A stretch of 64,000 nucleotides of DNA. Origin: Gracilaria gracilis. Its lineage: Eukaryota; Rhodophyta; Florideophyceae; Gracilariales; Gracilariaceae. Below are positions 12,928 to 24,671 of this stretch, piece after piece. The stretch is from positions 62,001 to 126,000 of the forward strand of contig JARGSG010000011.1 of the NCBI GenBank assembly GCA_030374805.1, written 5' to 3'. Both the position numbers and the translations under genes were made by a program. Under the pieces are notes generated by a model that did not search any database, was not told the origin of the DNA, and saw only the letters and a list, made by a program, of their open reading frames with translations. Each line of letters begins with the position of its first letter. Position 1 is the stretch's first letter.

Positions 12928-15900
12928 CTACTTGATTACTATAGGATTCGAAGACGTACCCCATGTGTACTCCATTCCATAATCTGCAAACAACTCTTCT
13001 CCCACTTCTACAACCCGAAGTGCCCGGATGGCAAGCATTTGGTATTCTCTTAATTGAAGTGGAGTTCGCCCAGTTCCTGGGGTTCGACTCACCGCCACAT
13101 TGGCAGCCCGTCGCTGCTTCAAGCCATCCTCCACTGCATCCCTATCTTTATCCCATTCTATATATTTTGGGTCGTTAATTGTTCCACCCAACGAAAATGG
13201 AGCGGGGACAATCCATACAGGGATTGCAGGTACTTCTCGTCTCCTTTCCGGGAGTTTCCGGAATACCTCGCCTCGCAGGCTAACCTCCATCGCATAAGTT
13301 CGAAAACGTGCGGCCGTGGCTCCCAACAACCCTTCCCCATACTTCTTGTGTACCTCCTTTCTCTTTGTTAAGTCATGGTACACTAGAGTTCCGTAAAAGA
13401 AACATATCTCTTCGTTCTTCATGAAACGGCACGTGGTAAACACTCCCACTTCTGCGTCATGGTGACGAATCGACGACTCGTCAATGCGACAACCACACAT
13501 AGTGGCCTCCAGTGCCAACATCGCGTTCCAATCCAGGAGACTCATCTTCCCTTGCAACGTTTTCGGCCACTCATGCAGCGCTTTGCGCCTGCCGATCATG
13601 GCCATGGCCTCCTCCCGCCACATCGATGCCAGGAAGTCCACAATATACGGTGGGAACTTCTGATACTGTGGGAAGCCGGATGGAGCCTTCCATGATCGTG
13701 AAGGACGAGCGTTCCACTTGGGAAATAAGTCCATCACGCGATTCACAGAGTTTCGGACCTCCCGCGTTATTTGAATGTCCGTCTCATTATCGCGCATGCA
13801 CATCGCGAACTGAACAATTGCAGCGTGCCTAGCATGCGCAAAACAGTCAGAGTCCAGCTCACAACCAATAAACTTCCGATGACGTTGTAACTCCATGCAT
13901 GCCATGGTAGTCGAAAAAGTTCCCGCGAGCAAGTCCACTACTGTATCACCTGGCTGCGAAAATCTGCTGATCAGCTCCTTCAACAACGCGCGAGGTTTTT
14001 GTTCCGACCTTACCTTTTGCAACATGTAGCCCCCACCCTCATTCTTTCTTTTCCATTTAAGAGTCTCCCCATTGGACATGGGCGGTACCTGGTCAATACC
14101 ACTGTGGTACCCTGGATACCTCGACTGCACGTAGTTGAAGTTCTCATAGTTCACCATCGCATGCTGCTGTGCATAAGCGAGGCCACTTCGAACACCATGT
14201 CTTGCATACTCCATGGCAGGGAACAAGGAGCAGGACCTGCGTCCCCGGTTTCGCATGGGGTTGCCTTGCGACCATATAAAATGAATTGGGACCTGGTCCA
14301 CAACAAATGAACGCCTCGGAACCCCTTGCTCGTCCTTTGCTCCCATAAGAGAAAGCACCCTCGTCCACTTGTTCACCTGTTTCAATGCGCAGATGATAAC
14401 GAAATGACCCCCCGGACGTAGCAGCCTTCATATAAGCTTTTCCGCTTTCTTCACATGCTCAGCGCTCAGCATATCGTACCAACTGTTCTCCCGGTTCTTA
14501 TCGGCCCTTATGTTGTATGGTGGGTCCATAAGAACCAGTTGAACTTTCCCCAATGAAGAGACTCCATTTTTTAGCATAGTGTCGTCCGTTTCCACCATAT
14601 CCTCGAACCCGCAATTATAAACTCGAAAGTATTTCTCCATCTCCAGTTCACAACGTTGGAATGCCATTTTATCGTCCAACGAGGAAATGGCAGGAGGAGG
14701 CTGTATGTCAACGTCGGACGACTGTTCACCAACATCTTCAGTCCCACTCTCACCCACTACATCCATTCCACTTCAACCATCTCCATCCCCTCCTTGTTTC
14801 TCCTCCGAAGGATTCCCCCTTTCCAACTGCTTATCGTCATCGTCATGAATCTCGATGGCATGCTGCGGTTTCGATATCGGCGTGAGAGTTATATCAGGGA
14901 CCTTGAGTGTCTCTTTGATTTTCAAAAGGCTTATTGTCTCCAAGATGGAGGACATAAGCGAGTTAGAAAAACAATCAAATCTCTGAGCAAACGCTCTTGA
15001 CGGGTCCCTGTGAAACGTCTTTAGAACGGCCCATCGTCCAGGTTCTGATATTGTTTACAACTGCTCGTTCACAACAACCTTTTTCAGATCAGAAATGAAC
15101 TCCTTCGCAAGCGTTCGGAGGGCCACATCAATGTCCTCCGGAAGATTCCATGCCCACGGTTGTACCTCGTCTTCCCGAAGAGTTTGCTTGTTGCTCGGTA
15201 GCAAGCGATGGTCGTTGTCCTTGTGCAGAAACCCCTCGGAACGCGTTTCAATGGGTTTAAACTGCATTTCATCGTACAAGAGCAGTAGGAAAGGGAGAAC
15301 CATGACCTCATCGCTAGAGAATCCCAGAAATTGGGAGAAACAATCCCAGGCGTTTGTTACCAGCTGCACACCAAAACCCGCACGCTGAGCTTAGAGATTC
15401 TGCGATATTTGCACATTCCCAAAAGAGGTGGAATATCCCTTCTCCCACTTACGCCTCTTATGGCCCCGAAGGCGCTTTTCCATAGATACTTTTTGAATAA
15501 AGGAAAGAAAGATAACTCTCTGGAAATGTGTAGCGATGCTCGTACCGAAAGAGGAAAATATCCGGCCGTCACGCCTGGGAGCTATACTCATGGACTTGAA
15601 GAATTCGGTTAACGTCACATTCTTCGGTATTCCTTGAAAGTCCCTTCTGGTATAAGCATTCCAAAAATCCCTCACACCCCTGTCTCTGTCTCCGTCCACG
15701 ATGTCAAGCAACTTCGTGGACAGATGCAGCTGACGGTACGAACCCTTTCCACACACAACCTTGAGCTCATCGTCACTGTATGACGGGTGAGTGGGTCCGA
15801 GAAGGATAGAGAAGTACTTGTTGGCAACGTCTAGGACAGTGCGATTCTTGATGATATATTGAAGGAATTCGCTGTGTCCTACTTTCCTAGGTTAGTCTTC

Positions 15901-16050
15901 CTCTCGCATCGTGGACGCATAGTGATCACGGATGGCGAGACACGCGGTGAGAAGCTCATCTCCACAACCGACTATTTTTCCAACCTTCATGTCGGATGTC
16001 GGAGGTGCCGGTGACGGTGACTTAGACCTGGATGTGGTTGCGGCAGCCAT
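12928..16050 (-). pseudogene. Methyltransferase-SET gene, left copy (nonsense)
   Basis: Mirror copy of 27175-30297, described there. It keeps the same four upstream in-frame stops and adds a fifth at 14428-14430, where the right copy has Ser (TCA) and this one TGA. That stop truncates the product shortly after the DPPY motif. Past it the frame is open to 12928 and retains motif I (DLLAGTFST) and the SET blocks with scattered substitutions, for example Ser for Pro after CELD. The catalytic motifs are conserved while the frame is broken, so loss appears recent. ATG at 16050 matches ATG 27175. Confidence 0.8.
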
Positions 16051-16169
16051 TTTAAACAATAAAGGGGGGCTCTATTATGAATACGGAAGGAGAACCAGAG
16101 CAATCGTGATAAAACAGATGATTGACGTCGGCAGTGGACGGCGAGGGCGAATGGACGGAAGCTGACGAG

Positions 16170-18019
16170 AGACGGCAGCGAACGAGATAGGAGTGCGGAT
16201 GGTAGACGGGAGCAGACGGCAGACGGCTGCGGAATTAGCGATGTGAAGGAGGAGTTCAGACGCCAAAACAGTACCAGAACTCTAAAGTAGAGGAGTAGAA
16301 TGGAATTGGGCGATTTTAGAGGGGCTTATGCGGTGATAAACAGTTATAAGAGAAGGCAGGGATGGGAGGGGGGTGCGGTAATTCCTAGATATGGAAGTAT
16401 AGGCGAAGTTATAACTTACGGCTCTCCAGACAGCGGTCCGTGGTGCAGTGGCGCTCTATCACGGCTCTGATGAGGTGCCACTCGAGGCGGTCCGCTTTCC
16501 ATGCGCCGTGGGAGTAAAAGTAAAACAAAATTTAATTTTTCGGACAGCGGTCCGGGGTGGAGTGGCGCTTCATCACGGCACTGATGAAGCGGCACACCAC
16601 CCCGGACCGCTTTCCACGCGCCGTGGCTGATGAAGTTGGACGACACCTCGGATCGCTGTCCATGCGAAAAAAAATAATTTCCACCTGGACAGCGGCCCCC
16701 TCGCGACTGGCGCTTGTTTGTAATGTGACACTGCGTGTATTTAAGCACCTTCGCTCTCCTGCCAACTGCGTCGGTAAGCACAACGCTCTGTACCTCGCCG
16801 TTTACGGTTTCGAGGGATCTCTTCTTTTCCTATCACAATGACAGAATAAAAAAAGATCGCCGGAAACTGTATAAGGGAGGTCCTTTTTCCGTCCTTGTTT
16901 TGTTGCGCGGGCGTAGTGGCACACAAGGTAGGTTCGACAATTTTGTTCGTTTTCTGTGAATCGTACCAACTGGCGTACTCTTCTATTTTCCATGCTATTG
17001 CGTATTCAAGCCAGAGTCGCAGGACTCATTGTATGCCACTTCTGCATCCTTGCTTTACTGAGAACATTCGGAAGTGCTTGAGCTGGCCATGGTGGTCGAG
17101 TACGATTATTTGAGTTGTTCAACTCATGTAATCGGCTTTGGCTTTGACAGCCAGCTCAATCATTGTTGGACTGTAGTTACTTATTAGAATGACTAGATGA
17201 GACTGCGTTAGGTCGAACTATCGGAAGTGGTTGAGCTACCGGTGATGATGGACTACGATTATATGAGTTGTTCAACTCAGATAATCGTGTTTTGCCATGA
17301 CTGATATTTCAATCACTGAAGAAGAATAGTCCCCAATATAGTCACTAGAAGAATGTCGTGGCCAGTGATAAGTTCTTCTTCTCCAGCAACCACATAATGC
17401 TCGTGGGTGTCGCAAAGGGGGTATTCATTAACGGTCACGATCTTGGGCGGTACAAGAAAATCTAATCATATGAAGTTAGAAAAGGTAGTCGGTAGAACTA
17501 CCTTCTTCGATTTGATAGGATGTACCCTTACGTCCTCCCGTCATTATAAGAAGATGCAGGGCTTTAAATATTCATAAAACAATCATAAGTGAAAACCGTC
17601 CTCGACAGCGGTCCGAGGTGTCGTGGACAGCCGTCCGGGGTGTCGTCCAGCTTCTTCCGCCACAGCACGTGGACAGCCGTCCGAGGTGTCGTCCAACTTC
17701 ATCGCCCACTGCGCATGGACAGCGGTCCGGGGTGGTGTGGCGCTTCATCAGGGCACTGATGAAGCGCCACTCCACCCCAGACCGCTGTCCACGCAGAAAA
17801 CTTAACGGATGCAATTCATTTTTTTTCCTTCGATACTGAGTGCCTTTATTCTATAGCTATGCGTACGTAGTAGTTATGAAGATCATTTAACTTTCTAAAT
17901 AAAGCGATAGTGAATTCCAAAACGTGAAATACGGAACCCCTTGAGTTCAATCCTATATTGAGCGGGCGCAGTGTTCGGTCAGGAAGTGAAGGCAACGAAC
18001 GTGATTGAGAAGGGAACGT
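16170..18019. promoter_or_regulatory. Left-arm hairpin-rich control region
   Basis: No coding region is supported. It holds imperfect 73-74-bp palindromes at about 16428-16500, 16542-16614 and 17717-17790. Half-units with the core CGGTCCGAGGTGTCGTCCA lie near 16630 and 17613-17690, and a shorter palindrome around 17250-17285 resembles the right-arm 25922-25956 copy. It is the mirror of 24772-27174 but with fewer units. Confidence 0.55.
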
Positions 18020-18045
18020 CGTCGGTGTTCTCGGAATGCTAGTTT
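18020..18045 (+). repeat. Internal third copy of the terminal repeat
   Basis: CGTCGGTGTT, then CTCGGAATGCTAGTTT, in the same orientation as the 5811 copy. The first C is shared with the end of the left arm, so the junction is ambiguous by one base. Confidence 0.75.
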
Positions 18046-18200
18046 AGTATGCTAGATGGCTAGTTATGAAAATAAAAGTCCGAAAAAACTAGCAATTTCG
18101 CAGATTGCGCTAGTTGGCAAGGCAAAAAATTTTTTTTTGGAAATCGCATTTCCACGTGCCGCAGTTCAACTCCATTTGTTGAAGTTGTATGCTAGTTTGC
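18038..18200. repeat. Subterminal GCTAGTT repeats at the internal end
   Basis: Copies or variants lie at 18038, 18051, 18059, 18087 (inverted), 18109 and 18191. The same motif family at this otherwise unrelated sequence supports reading 18020 as a genuine transposon end. Confidence 0.55.
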
Positions 18201-18287
18201 AGTTCGTGCGACACTGCCCGTTACCTCACATTCGTCGCAGGCGTCAAAATCACTCAAATAATTTACTCTCGAGTCACCAGCGCTGGT

Positions 18288-19250
18288 TTACTCCAACTCG
18301 GCATTCGGATCCTGAGTCTCAGTTTCCCTAAATGTGAAGTTAAAGAAGTCCAACGGACAACTCTCCCTATTCTGGTACACTCTCCTAGCCCCAAAGCGGC
18401 TTCCAACCCCTCCCAGCCTCTTCTCCTCCTGCTCCTCCAATATACGCTCCGCCGTTCTCGCAGCCGCCGCCGCACTCCCGAAACCCACCAACGGCGCGCC
18501 ACCCGGCAGCTGCGGCAGCACAAACACCTTCCCATTCTCTTCCACCATCACCCCACCCTTCCTCCTCTTCTTCAGTCGACTCCCCACACCTTCTCCTCCC
18601 TCCTCTTCTCCCCCCTCTCCCTCACACTCCTTCGCCCACCCCGAGAACCGGGCGTCACAGGCGACCCTTTACCTGTCCCCTCTCCTACCCCTACTTCCCC
18701 TCCCCTCACCATTTCCTTCAAATCTATCAGCAATTTGCACGCCTTCTCCACCTGTCCCACTTGCTCCTCCAACACTTCAACCCTACCCTTCAGCCCCATG
18801 TTCTCCTTTCGCATCCTCCCCATCTCCCTCCCTACGCACTCCAACATCCCATTCACATGTCCCACAGCCCCCACCCCAGTCAACTTCATCCTCTCCCGAA
18901 TCGTCGAAATCAATTCCATCGGCACCCCAACCTCCGACACACTCAGCACCACCCCTCTCATGTCTGCCACCATCTCCTACAGCATGTCGTCGAAGTGCTC
19001 CTTCAAACTCCCCCAAGCTTCCCCACCCGTTCCTCCATCTCCCCTATAAACCTTCTCTCCGGTCCTCCTCCTCCATCTCCATCCCCATCACCTCCACCCC
19101 CTCTTCCATCCCCATTACAAACCTTCTGACTCACACAAACCCCCTCAGTACCCCCTCCCTCCACCCGCCGCGGCGTCTCTGGCACTCGTCCTATGAAGCA
19201 GAGCCATTAGCTCCTCGTCACCAACCTATCCATTCGACATCCCGAGAAAA
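18288..19250 (-). pseudogene. Coiled-coil protein gene of the unique centre, degraded
   Basis: Minus-strand segments in different frames make up one decayed gene: a Gly/Asp-rich stretch (19185-19003), a coiled coil (18973-18572, with MRKENMGLKGRVEVLEEQ) and a basic then Ala-rich tail (18587-18288). A frameshift and a TAG near 18976 separate the first two. The coiled coil recalls the one in the arm gene at 31879-32211, so the two may be related, but identity is low. The long plus-strand Pro/Ser-rich frame over the same bases is a shadow. Function unknown. Confidence 0.4.
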
Positions 19251-19757
19251 GACGGCGTCCGGCGATAAACGACTTGAACAGGCCTGAGCGACTTACCACA
19301 ACCCTCGTCCTTGCCACCCCTGATCACAGCCGTTACACTCGTGGCCACACACCCCTCTACCCCACAGGCCTATTTGTATTACAATTATCTATACCTCAAT
19401 TTCCCGCCATTCCCGAAAAACTTCATTTCTCCCAGATATTTCCATATTTTCGTTTTTTTCTTTCAGTACCATCCCACAAAACCAATCCACAGCGCCCGTT
19501 CCTTAACTCCTTACCATTAAATCTTCCCCTTTATACTGCATTTCGACACATCTCTTTTCACAAACACATTCATCAGTCCTAATCCCCTTCATACCCACCT
19601 ACCTCATTCTTTCAACTACTTAGTCACAAAAACTATCTTTTCCTCTGAAACCACTTTATCGATGTATACATCGGCAACGCCGCTCTCTACTTAAACATCT
19701 CTCCCTTCCTCTCCTGTAGCACAATATATCCTCACAGCATCCAACAAATTCGACATA
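19251..19757. other. Noncoding gap in the element centre
   Basis: AT-richer spacer between the divergent coiled-coil and dehydrogenase-like genes. No gene is recognisable; it probably contains their promoters. Confidence 0.4.
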
Positions 19758-20591
19758 ATGACCTCGCCTTCCTCTTCTCTCTGCTCCTCCCACACCCCAG
19801 CTGTTGTTGTATGCAGAGGCCGCATTGGCTCCATGCTTTACGACCACGGTACCCCTCAAGATACCATTCTTTCACTCCAAGATTTCATAGCCGCACACAG
19901 CATTCCACAAGGTCCCATTTTCTTCTGCGGCAGGAGCAACTTGTTGGAAACAGTAATTCGCTCCTGCCCTCTATCTCGCAGACAAGACTTGGTCTTCATT
20001 CAGGACGGCCACATTCTTCCCATTCTTTCAAAACATGGTCTTCATCACACCACACGAGCAGTTCTTTACATCGTCGTACCAACTTTCGCTGCACCTCTAC
20101 AGGATGGCGTCTCCTCTCTTACTCCCAACGGCCTCACAACTGTCACCGGAAAATGAACTTTCGCACCAGCACAACGCTTATTTAACGCAGGTCTCACTCG
20201 CAATATCGTTGACGAATACGCCTTCTCTAAATCCTACTACGAAAAGCTCATCTGGATCTCTTCATTCAACCTAGTTGGTTCCTCCGACGGCTTCATTAAC
20301 ATGCATGACGTGGCCACCCGCTACAATACCATAGTCTAAACGATAATGAAGGAACTACTCGGCATAGTCTCCTCCAACACAGCTATCTCCTACAATATCC
20401 CGTCCACAGTACAATCCCTCCTCGCCTACGGCAGCACTCTTACCTCCTTCCACGCCTCATTCTCTGAGTACGAATTCAGAAATGCTTACTTCTACCTTTC
20501 TTCCGAGGAAACCAAGAGAGCGGGCTTGGCTGACCCTGCCCCTTTTCAAACCAACTATGTCAATGTCCTTAGAAAAGACATTCTCTTTTAG
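19758..20591 (+). pseudogene. Ketopantoate-reductase-like dehydrogenase, captured and broken
   Basis: A single plus frame of about 278 codons is broken by TGA (20154-20156) and TAA (20337-20339) without shift. The translation has VVVCRGRIGSMLYDHG near the start (a weak nucleotide-binding-type Gly region). Later come LVFIQDGHILPILSKHGL, RAVLYIVVPTFAAPLQDG and LTPNGLTTVTGK immediately before the TGA, then SYYEKLIWISSFNLVG. This order recalls the 2-dehydropantoate 2-reductase-like proteins of photosynthetic eukaryotes, where a Trp commonly follows TGK; TGG to TGA would explain the stop. It does not look like a transposition gene, so I infer a host gene picked up by the element. The family call is moderate. 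Confidence 0.45.
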
Positions 20592-20795
20592 TACCAGTAC
20601 TACTTTGGTGTCATTTTGTAAAAAAAGAAATCTACGCACAATACTCTCTCTTCTTACCCCACGCTTTGTAACTCATTTTCTTTCTTCAACAATCCTTTTA
20701 TGCTCACATTATACCAAAAAATTCGTTCATTTTTCAGTACTAGTCAAGTCACCTCACTCTCACACACATAACACTACACGCCCTACATGTTTTAT

Positions 20796-22234
20796 TCAGT
20801 CCTCCTCATAATCCATTATCATCGTTCCCTCCTCGTAGTCCCCATCCGTGTTATCCGCCTGTGGCCTTGTACCTCGTCATCTTCCTCTTCGTAATCCTCC
20901 TCTCCAACTTCCTCTTCCTCCATTTCAAAGTTGCTAACAAAACTTTCCTCCTCGTCCAGCTGGTCGTTCGGGTCTTCCCCGAGTCTAAATTCCTCATCTA
21001 AGAATTTGGGCCGAAAAGCAGGCTGCCTGTGCACCGCATCAGGGAGCTTGTATCACTCGGGTACAAAGTACATATGATACGGTAGACAATTCTCTTTAAC
21101 CAGCGCATCCATGTACCCAGCCCCAGCATGAAACACATCTCCCCTTCCAATCAACATGGAGTACGGTGGAACCCTGAACTTCTTCACAACCATCGTACGA
21201 GACAGCCTCTTCAAACTCTTGTCATCCGTCACATACATATTGTGTGACCCCTCACATACCCATATCATAAAAGAGCTCCCCCCGGAGGCCATCATGAAGA
21301 ATCCTGGAATCTCCCCATTGTTCTTCTCCAAATTCGTCAACCCTCGGAAATCTGTGTGCAACACCTGCCTCGGGCATCCCTCCTCCGTACACAACACACG
21401 TCCTCCTGTTTCCGGCGCATACATCCTCTTCTTCGCCCTACTGTTGTTACACAGACGAAGATCGGCTTCTATCTGCCCAAACCTAGCATCCAACAACGCT
21501 CTTTTTCTCACCATCATCACATTCTTCTCATCCGATTCCATGTAATCCACAATCCCCTTCTTCGTGGTAATGTATCGCCCAATGCCCTGCATCCTATCCC
21601 CCGCGTCCTTCCCATCTCCCGCATTGATGATAGTGTTCCATCTCTTGCGGATCTCCTCCAACTTGAGGTCCGGCTGTTTCAAGAAATCCTTGTGAAAGAA
21701 CTCCAACATACTCTCTGTCACATCTTCATCCAACACCACCCCCCTCTTCTTCGCCTCATCTGACATGCCTTCGTCACTTCCAAATTCCTCCAGCACACAG
21801 AATCCTCTTTCCATCAACTCCATTCTCTTCGATGCAAAATACTCTCGCGCGAGGTCATCCCTCTCCATCGCCACCATGCAAAGAGCCTCTTCCTCCCCTT
21901 TCGGCTTTCCCTTCAACGGGAGCTTCACCCCAACAACTGGTCCCTTCGTAGTCCCCACTTCCTTGTGCAAATTCTGAGCTGCATGCCAGTACACCGCGTG
22001 ATGCACGGCCCTCAAATCTTCCACCGTCAAACACCCCGCCCTATGCTTCTTTCGTAGGTGAGGCATATCCATCCACGGGTGCTGGTGGTTCACAGAATTC
22101 TTCGCTTCCGGCCACTCACTGGGCAGTGCGCTCAGCATATTCGTCCACGACATATCTGATCCCCTGGTGTACTGCCCAGCTGTCTTCATCCCGTTCCGGA
22201 GAACATCCGGATTGTTATCTTCAAAGCTACGCAT
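20796..22234 (-). pseudogene. 2OG-Fe(II) dioxygenase-like protein with acidic tail
   Basis: A 393-codon open frame (22234-21053) ends at TGA, after which the same frame continues into a very acidic tail to about 20840. A small shift then leads to a natural-looking end at 20796, overlapping AATAAA. The C-terminal third fits a double-stranded beta-helix dioxygenase. His-Thr-Asp lies at residues 293-295 (VLHTDFRGL), IWVCEGSH follows near 324-331, the distal His is at 369 (GRGDVFHAGAGY), and PYHMYFVPE lies at 386-393. These are the HxD...H iron ligands and a plausible C-terminal strand. Such enzymes hydroxylate proteins, nucleic acids or small molecules; beside a DNA methyltransferase, oxidation of a methylated base is an attractive guess. 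The N-terminal 250 residues are unrecognised. Confidence 0.5.
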
Positions 22235-22236
22235 TC

Positions 22237-24671
22237 CTACTTCACCTTCCCCCCCGGTTCATCCCAAACAAATCCAGTATCCTTCTCACTACTATCATTC
22301 TCCTCCTCGCCCTCACTGGACGACATCACATTGATCTTCTGCTTCTTAAAGAACTTCTTCAATGCAGTCCTCGTCATTTTCCTGAACAGGTTAACAAGCT
22401 CCAGAGGTATGTCTACAGAAGATGTGTTCACCGTACCCTTCTTTCTTTGCTTCGGGGCAGGTTGCACATCATCTTCATCCTCGTCGTCAGTAAGCACCAC
22501 AGAAGTTCTCTTCCTCTTTTTACTCTTTTTCCTCTTCTTCCCTACGACCCGTCCAACCTCCTCTTTTCTCAAGTGGCCCGGAAACATCTTACGTCTCGTG
22601 CTACGTCTTAACACCGGTGGTTCCAGTTCAGAGCTTTCCACCACCATGGGATCGTTCTCCACCTCAGCAGATGGAGCCCTGGCCGTCCCCTCCGGTTCCA
22701 CAACCTCTTCAATAACCTCCTCTACAACGTCGTTCTCCTCTTAACTTCGAAACGGTACTTTAAAGTGTTGTTACAGCTTGTTACCTGCAGTCTTCACCAT
22801 CCCAGACACCATCCCGTCCCACAAACGCTTTGCTCCCGCGAGCTCCATTTTGGCTGTTTGCTTCCCGAGATATTCCAAGACATATACCCCCTTTTTTCCA
22901 ATCTTGAGAACCGTCTGCATCACTTTCTCAACTGTCATATTCTTCCTCTTGGCAGTCATGTCGCAAAGCTTAAACATACCAATTGCAGACTGAAAGAAGT
23001 GCTTCCTCATATCCTCAAAACGGCCCGTCCTCCCTGCAGAGAACATTCTCAGTCGCACATGCCATTGCAAGCAACGGACGACGCAACGGAATTCCCCATC
23101 TGCGACTCCCATAACAAGGTCACTGGACACATGTGCGAGCGTCAGCAGCGGCCCCTCCTCACACGCCTTCTCAAATAATTGGAGAAGCCCCTCGCTTTGC
23201 ACAAACTTCAGAGCCAGTGCCGCATAGCGATTCAAGTGACGTATACTATAGTCCCCGATAACCCTACTTCTTTTCAACGCGCCCGCTATCTGTTTGGGCG
23301 TCACCTTCCTCACATCCACTCCTCCTTCGTCAATGATGTTTTCAACGCAGGACACCGTGCTGTGAAGCTTGTCTGCGAAAGAAATCTTCAGAACATTGGA
23401 GCTCATCTCGTTCAGGAGATTGCCAAGTCCTAGGACTTCATTCATGACCATCGGATTAACATCCTTCCTCCTCCATAACACAACATCCAGAGCCTTCACT
23501 ATATCCTCCCATTTCCCTCCTTCCTCACGCAGGTCCTGTAACACAAGAAATCGGTGATATCCCTCTATAAGTGTTACAGGCAGCACAAGTCTCCCGTCAA
23601 CGATGTCACTTGCTTCCAAATCGCCTACAAGTGTAACGGCAATCAAACCGGTGGAGGGAAGCCAACCAAAGTTGAAGCACGTCATCTTCGTGCCCTTCTT
23701 GTGCGCCAGGTTCACACTGCGAACCGTCTTCTTTGGGATTTCAATCATCTCGATATCCGTCGTCAACCGCTGCTGAACATAGTCGGCGAGGGATATCTTC
23801 GGTAGCGGCAGCGTGGTGTCCACCTCATCTGACGGAACTTTATCTCCTTCATTGAACAAATCCCCTCAGTTCCACCCAGGGAAGCCTTAGTAGTCCCATT
23901 CACCTCCACAACATCGTCATCGGAGTCATCCACGATGTTAACCCTCTCAATTGCTCCCACCGGTTTCTTCATCCCTTTAAAAACTCCTTGTTTTCCTCCT
24001 CTCGTTGAGGGAGACTGGAGTTTGGCGGTTTTAGAAGACTGATCAGCCGATTCCTTGACCTCCTCAACATCTTCACTCTTAGGCTGAGATGTGGACGACT
24101 TCCCGGCCCCAGGGTGCAGAGTGGGGTGCGAAGTGGGACTCTGCGGAATCTCAATTGAGGCCATCATCGACGTATCCCAGGCAAACAACCCAGCCGATAC
24201 CAATTCGGCGAGCTTACTCGGGGGTTCCTCCGAACCTTGGAAACGGTAAGGGTACTTCGCGTCTAGATGACTTGAAATATTCGTCCTCCAGATAACCACC
24301 AAATCCTCACTCTCTAAGGCAGTGGCGCTTAGAAGATGGCCGTGCATCGAACGGCAGAGCCCCTTCCCGGTACCACCAGCAGGCCCCACGCCACGTACTT
24401 CCGCAGTACCAACTTCAACCCTGTTCTTGTCCTTTCTAAGGCTGATGAACAAAGATACAGAGTCGCCACCTTTTACCTCATGTGGCGCGGGAGTACTCGT
24501 CTTCTTCTTCATCGCGCGCGGTGTGCCCCGCTCACAACGCGATTTCGCCCTAAGAGGCGTGGAGACCTTCGGCTTTCCTCTTCCTCGCGTAAACGGCTCC
24601 ATTTCTGACCCCTCGCTGTTCCTTTTCGAACGCGCTGACTCCCGCCCCCTTTTATGGTTCAGAGGCGCCAT
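22237..24671 (-). pseudogene. ParB-like domain protein with AT-rich-type basic tail, interrupted
   Basis: Starts at ATG 24671. The first ~270 codons are basic and low-complexity. A one-base slip in a G run near 23868 moves to the 362-codon frame 23859-22771. That part carries VTLIEGYHRFLVLQDL (GYHR at residues 100-103) followed by LDVVLW, NEMSSNVLKISFADKLHSTV and VTPKQIAGALKRS. The order matches a ParB/sulfiredoxin-fold domain followed by a ParB-type helix-turn-helix. After TAA 22771 and another TAA near 22741 the same frame goes on into an acidic then Lys-rich nuclear-type region with KKRKKSKKRKR, ending at 22237. ParB proteins bind DNA and CTP and some are nucleases; a role in binding the palindromes nearby is speculation. 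The dioxygenase-like frame starts 3 bp downstream. Confidence 0.5.

Larger units (their letters stand above)
5811..18020. repeat. Left inverted arm
   Basis: Reverse complement of 24746-37381. The match ends at GGGAACGTC (18012-18020), where the centre begins with another terminal repeat. Compared with the right arm it lacks about 185 bp (right-arm 25509-25695) and some hairpin units, and it carries its own damage, such as a TGA in the methyltransferase gene at 14428-14430. Confidence 0.9.

Noticed and set aside
18334-19287. 317-codon Pro/Ser-rich plus-strand ORF
   Set aside because: Shadow of the G/A-rich minus-strand coiled-coil gene; low-complexity composition and no motif.
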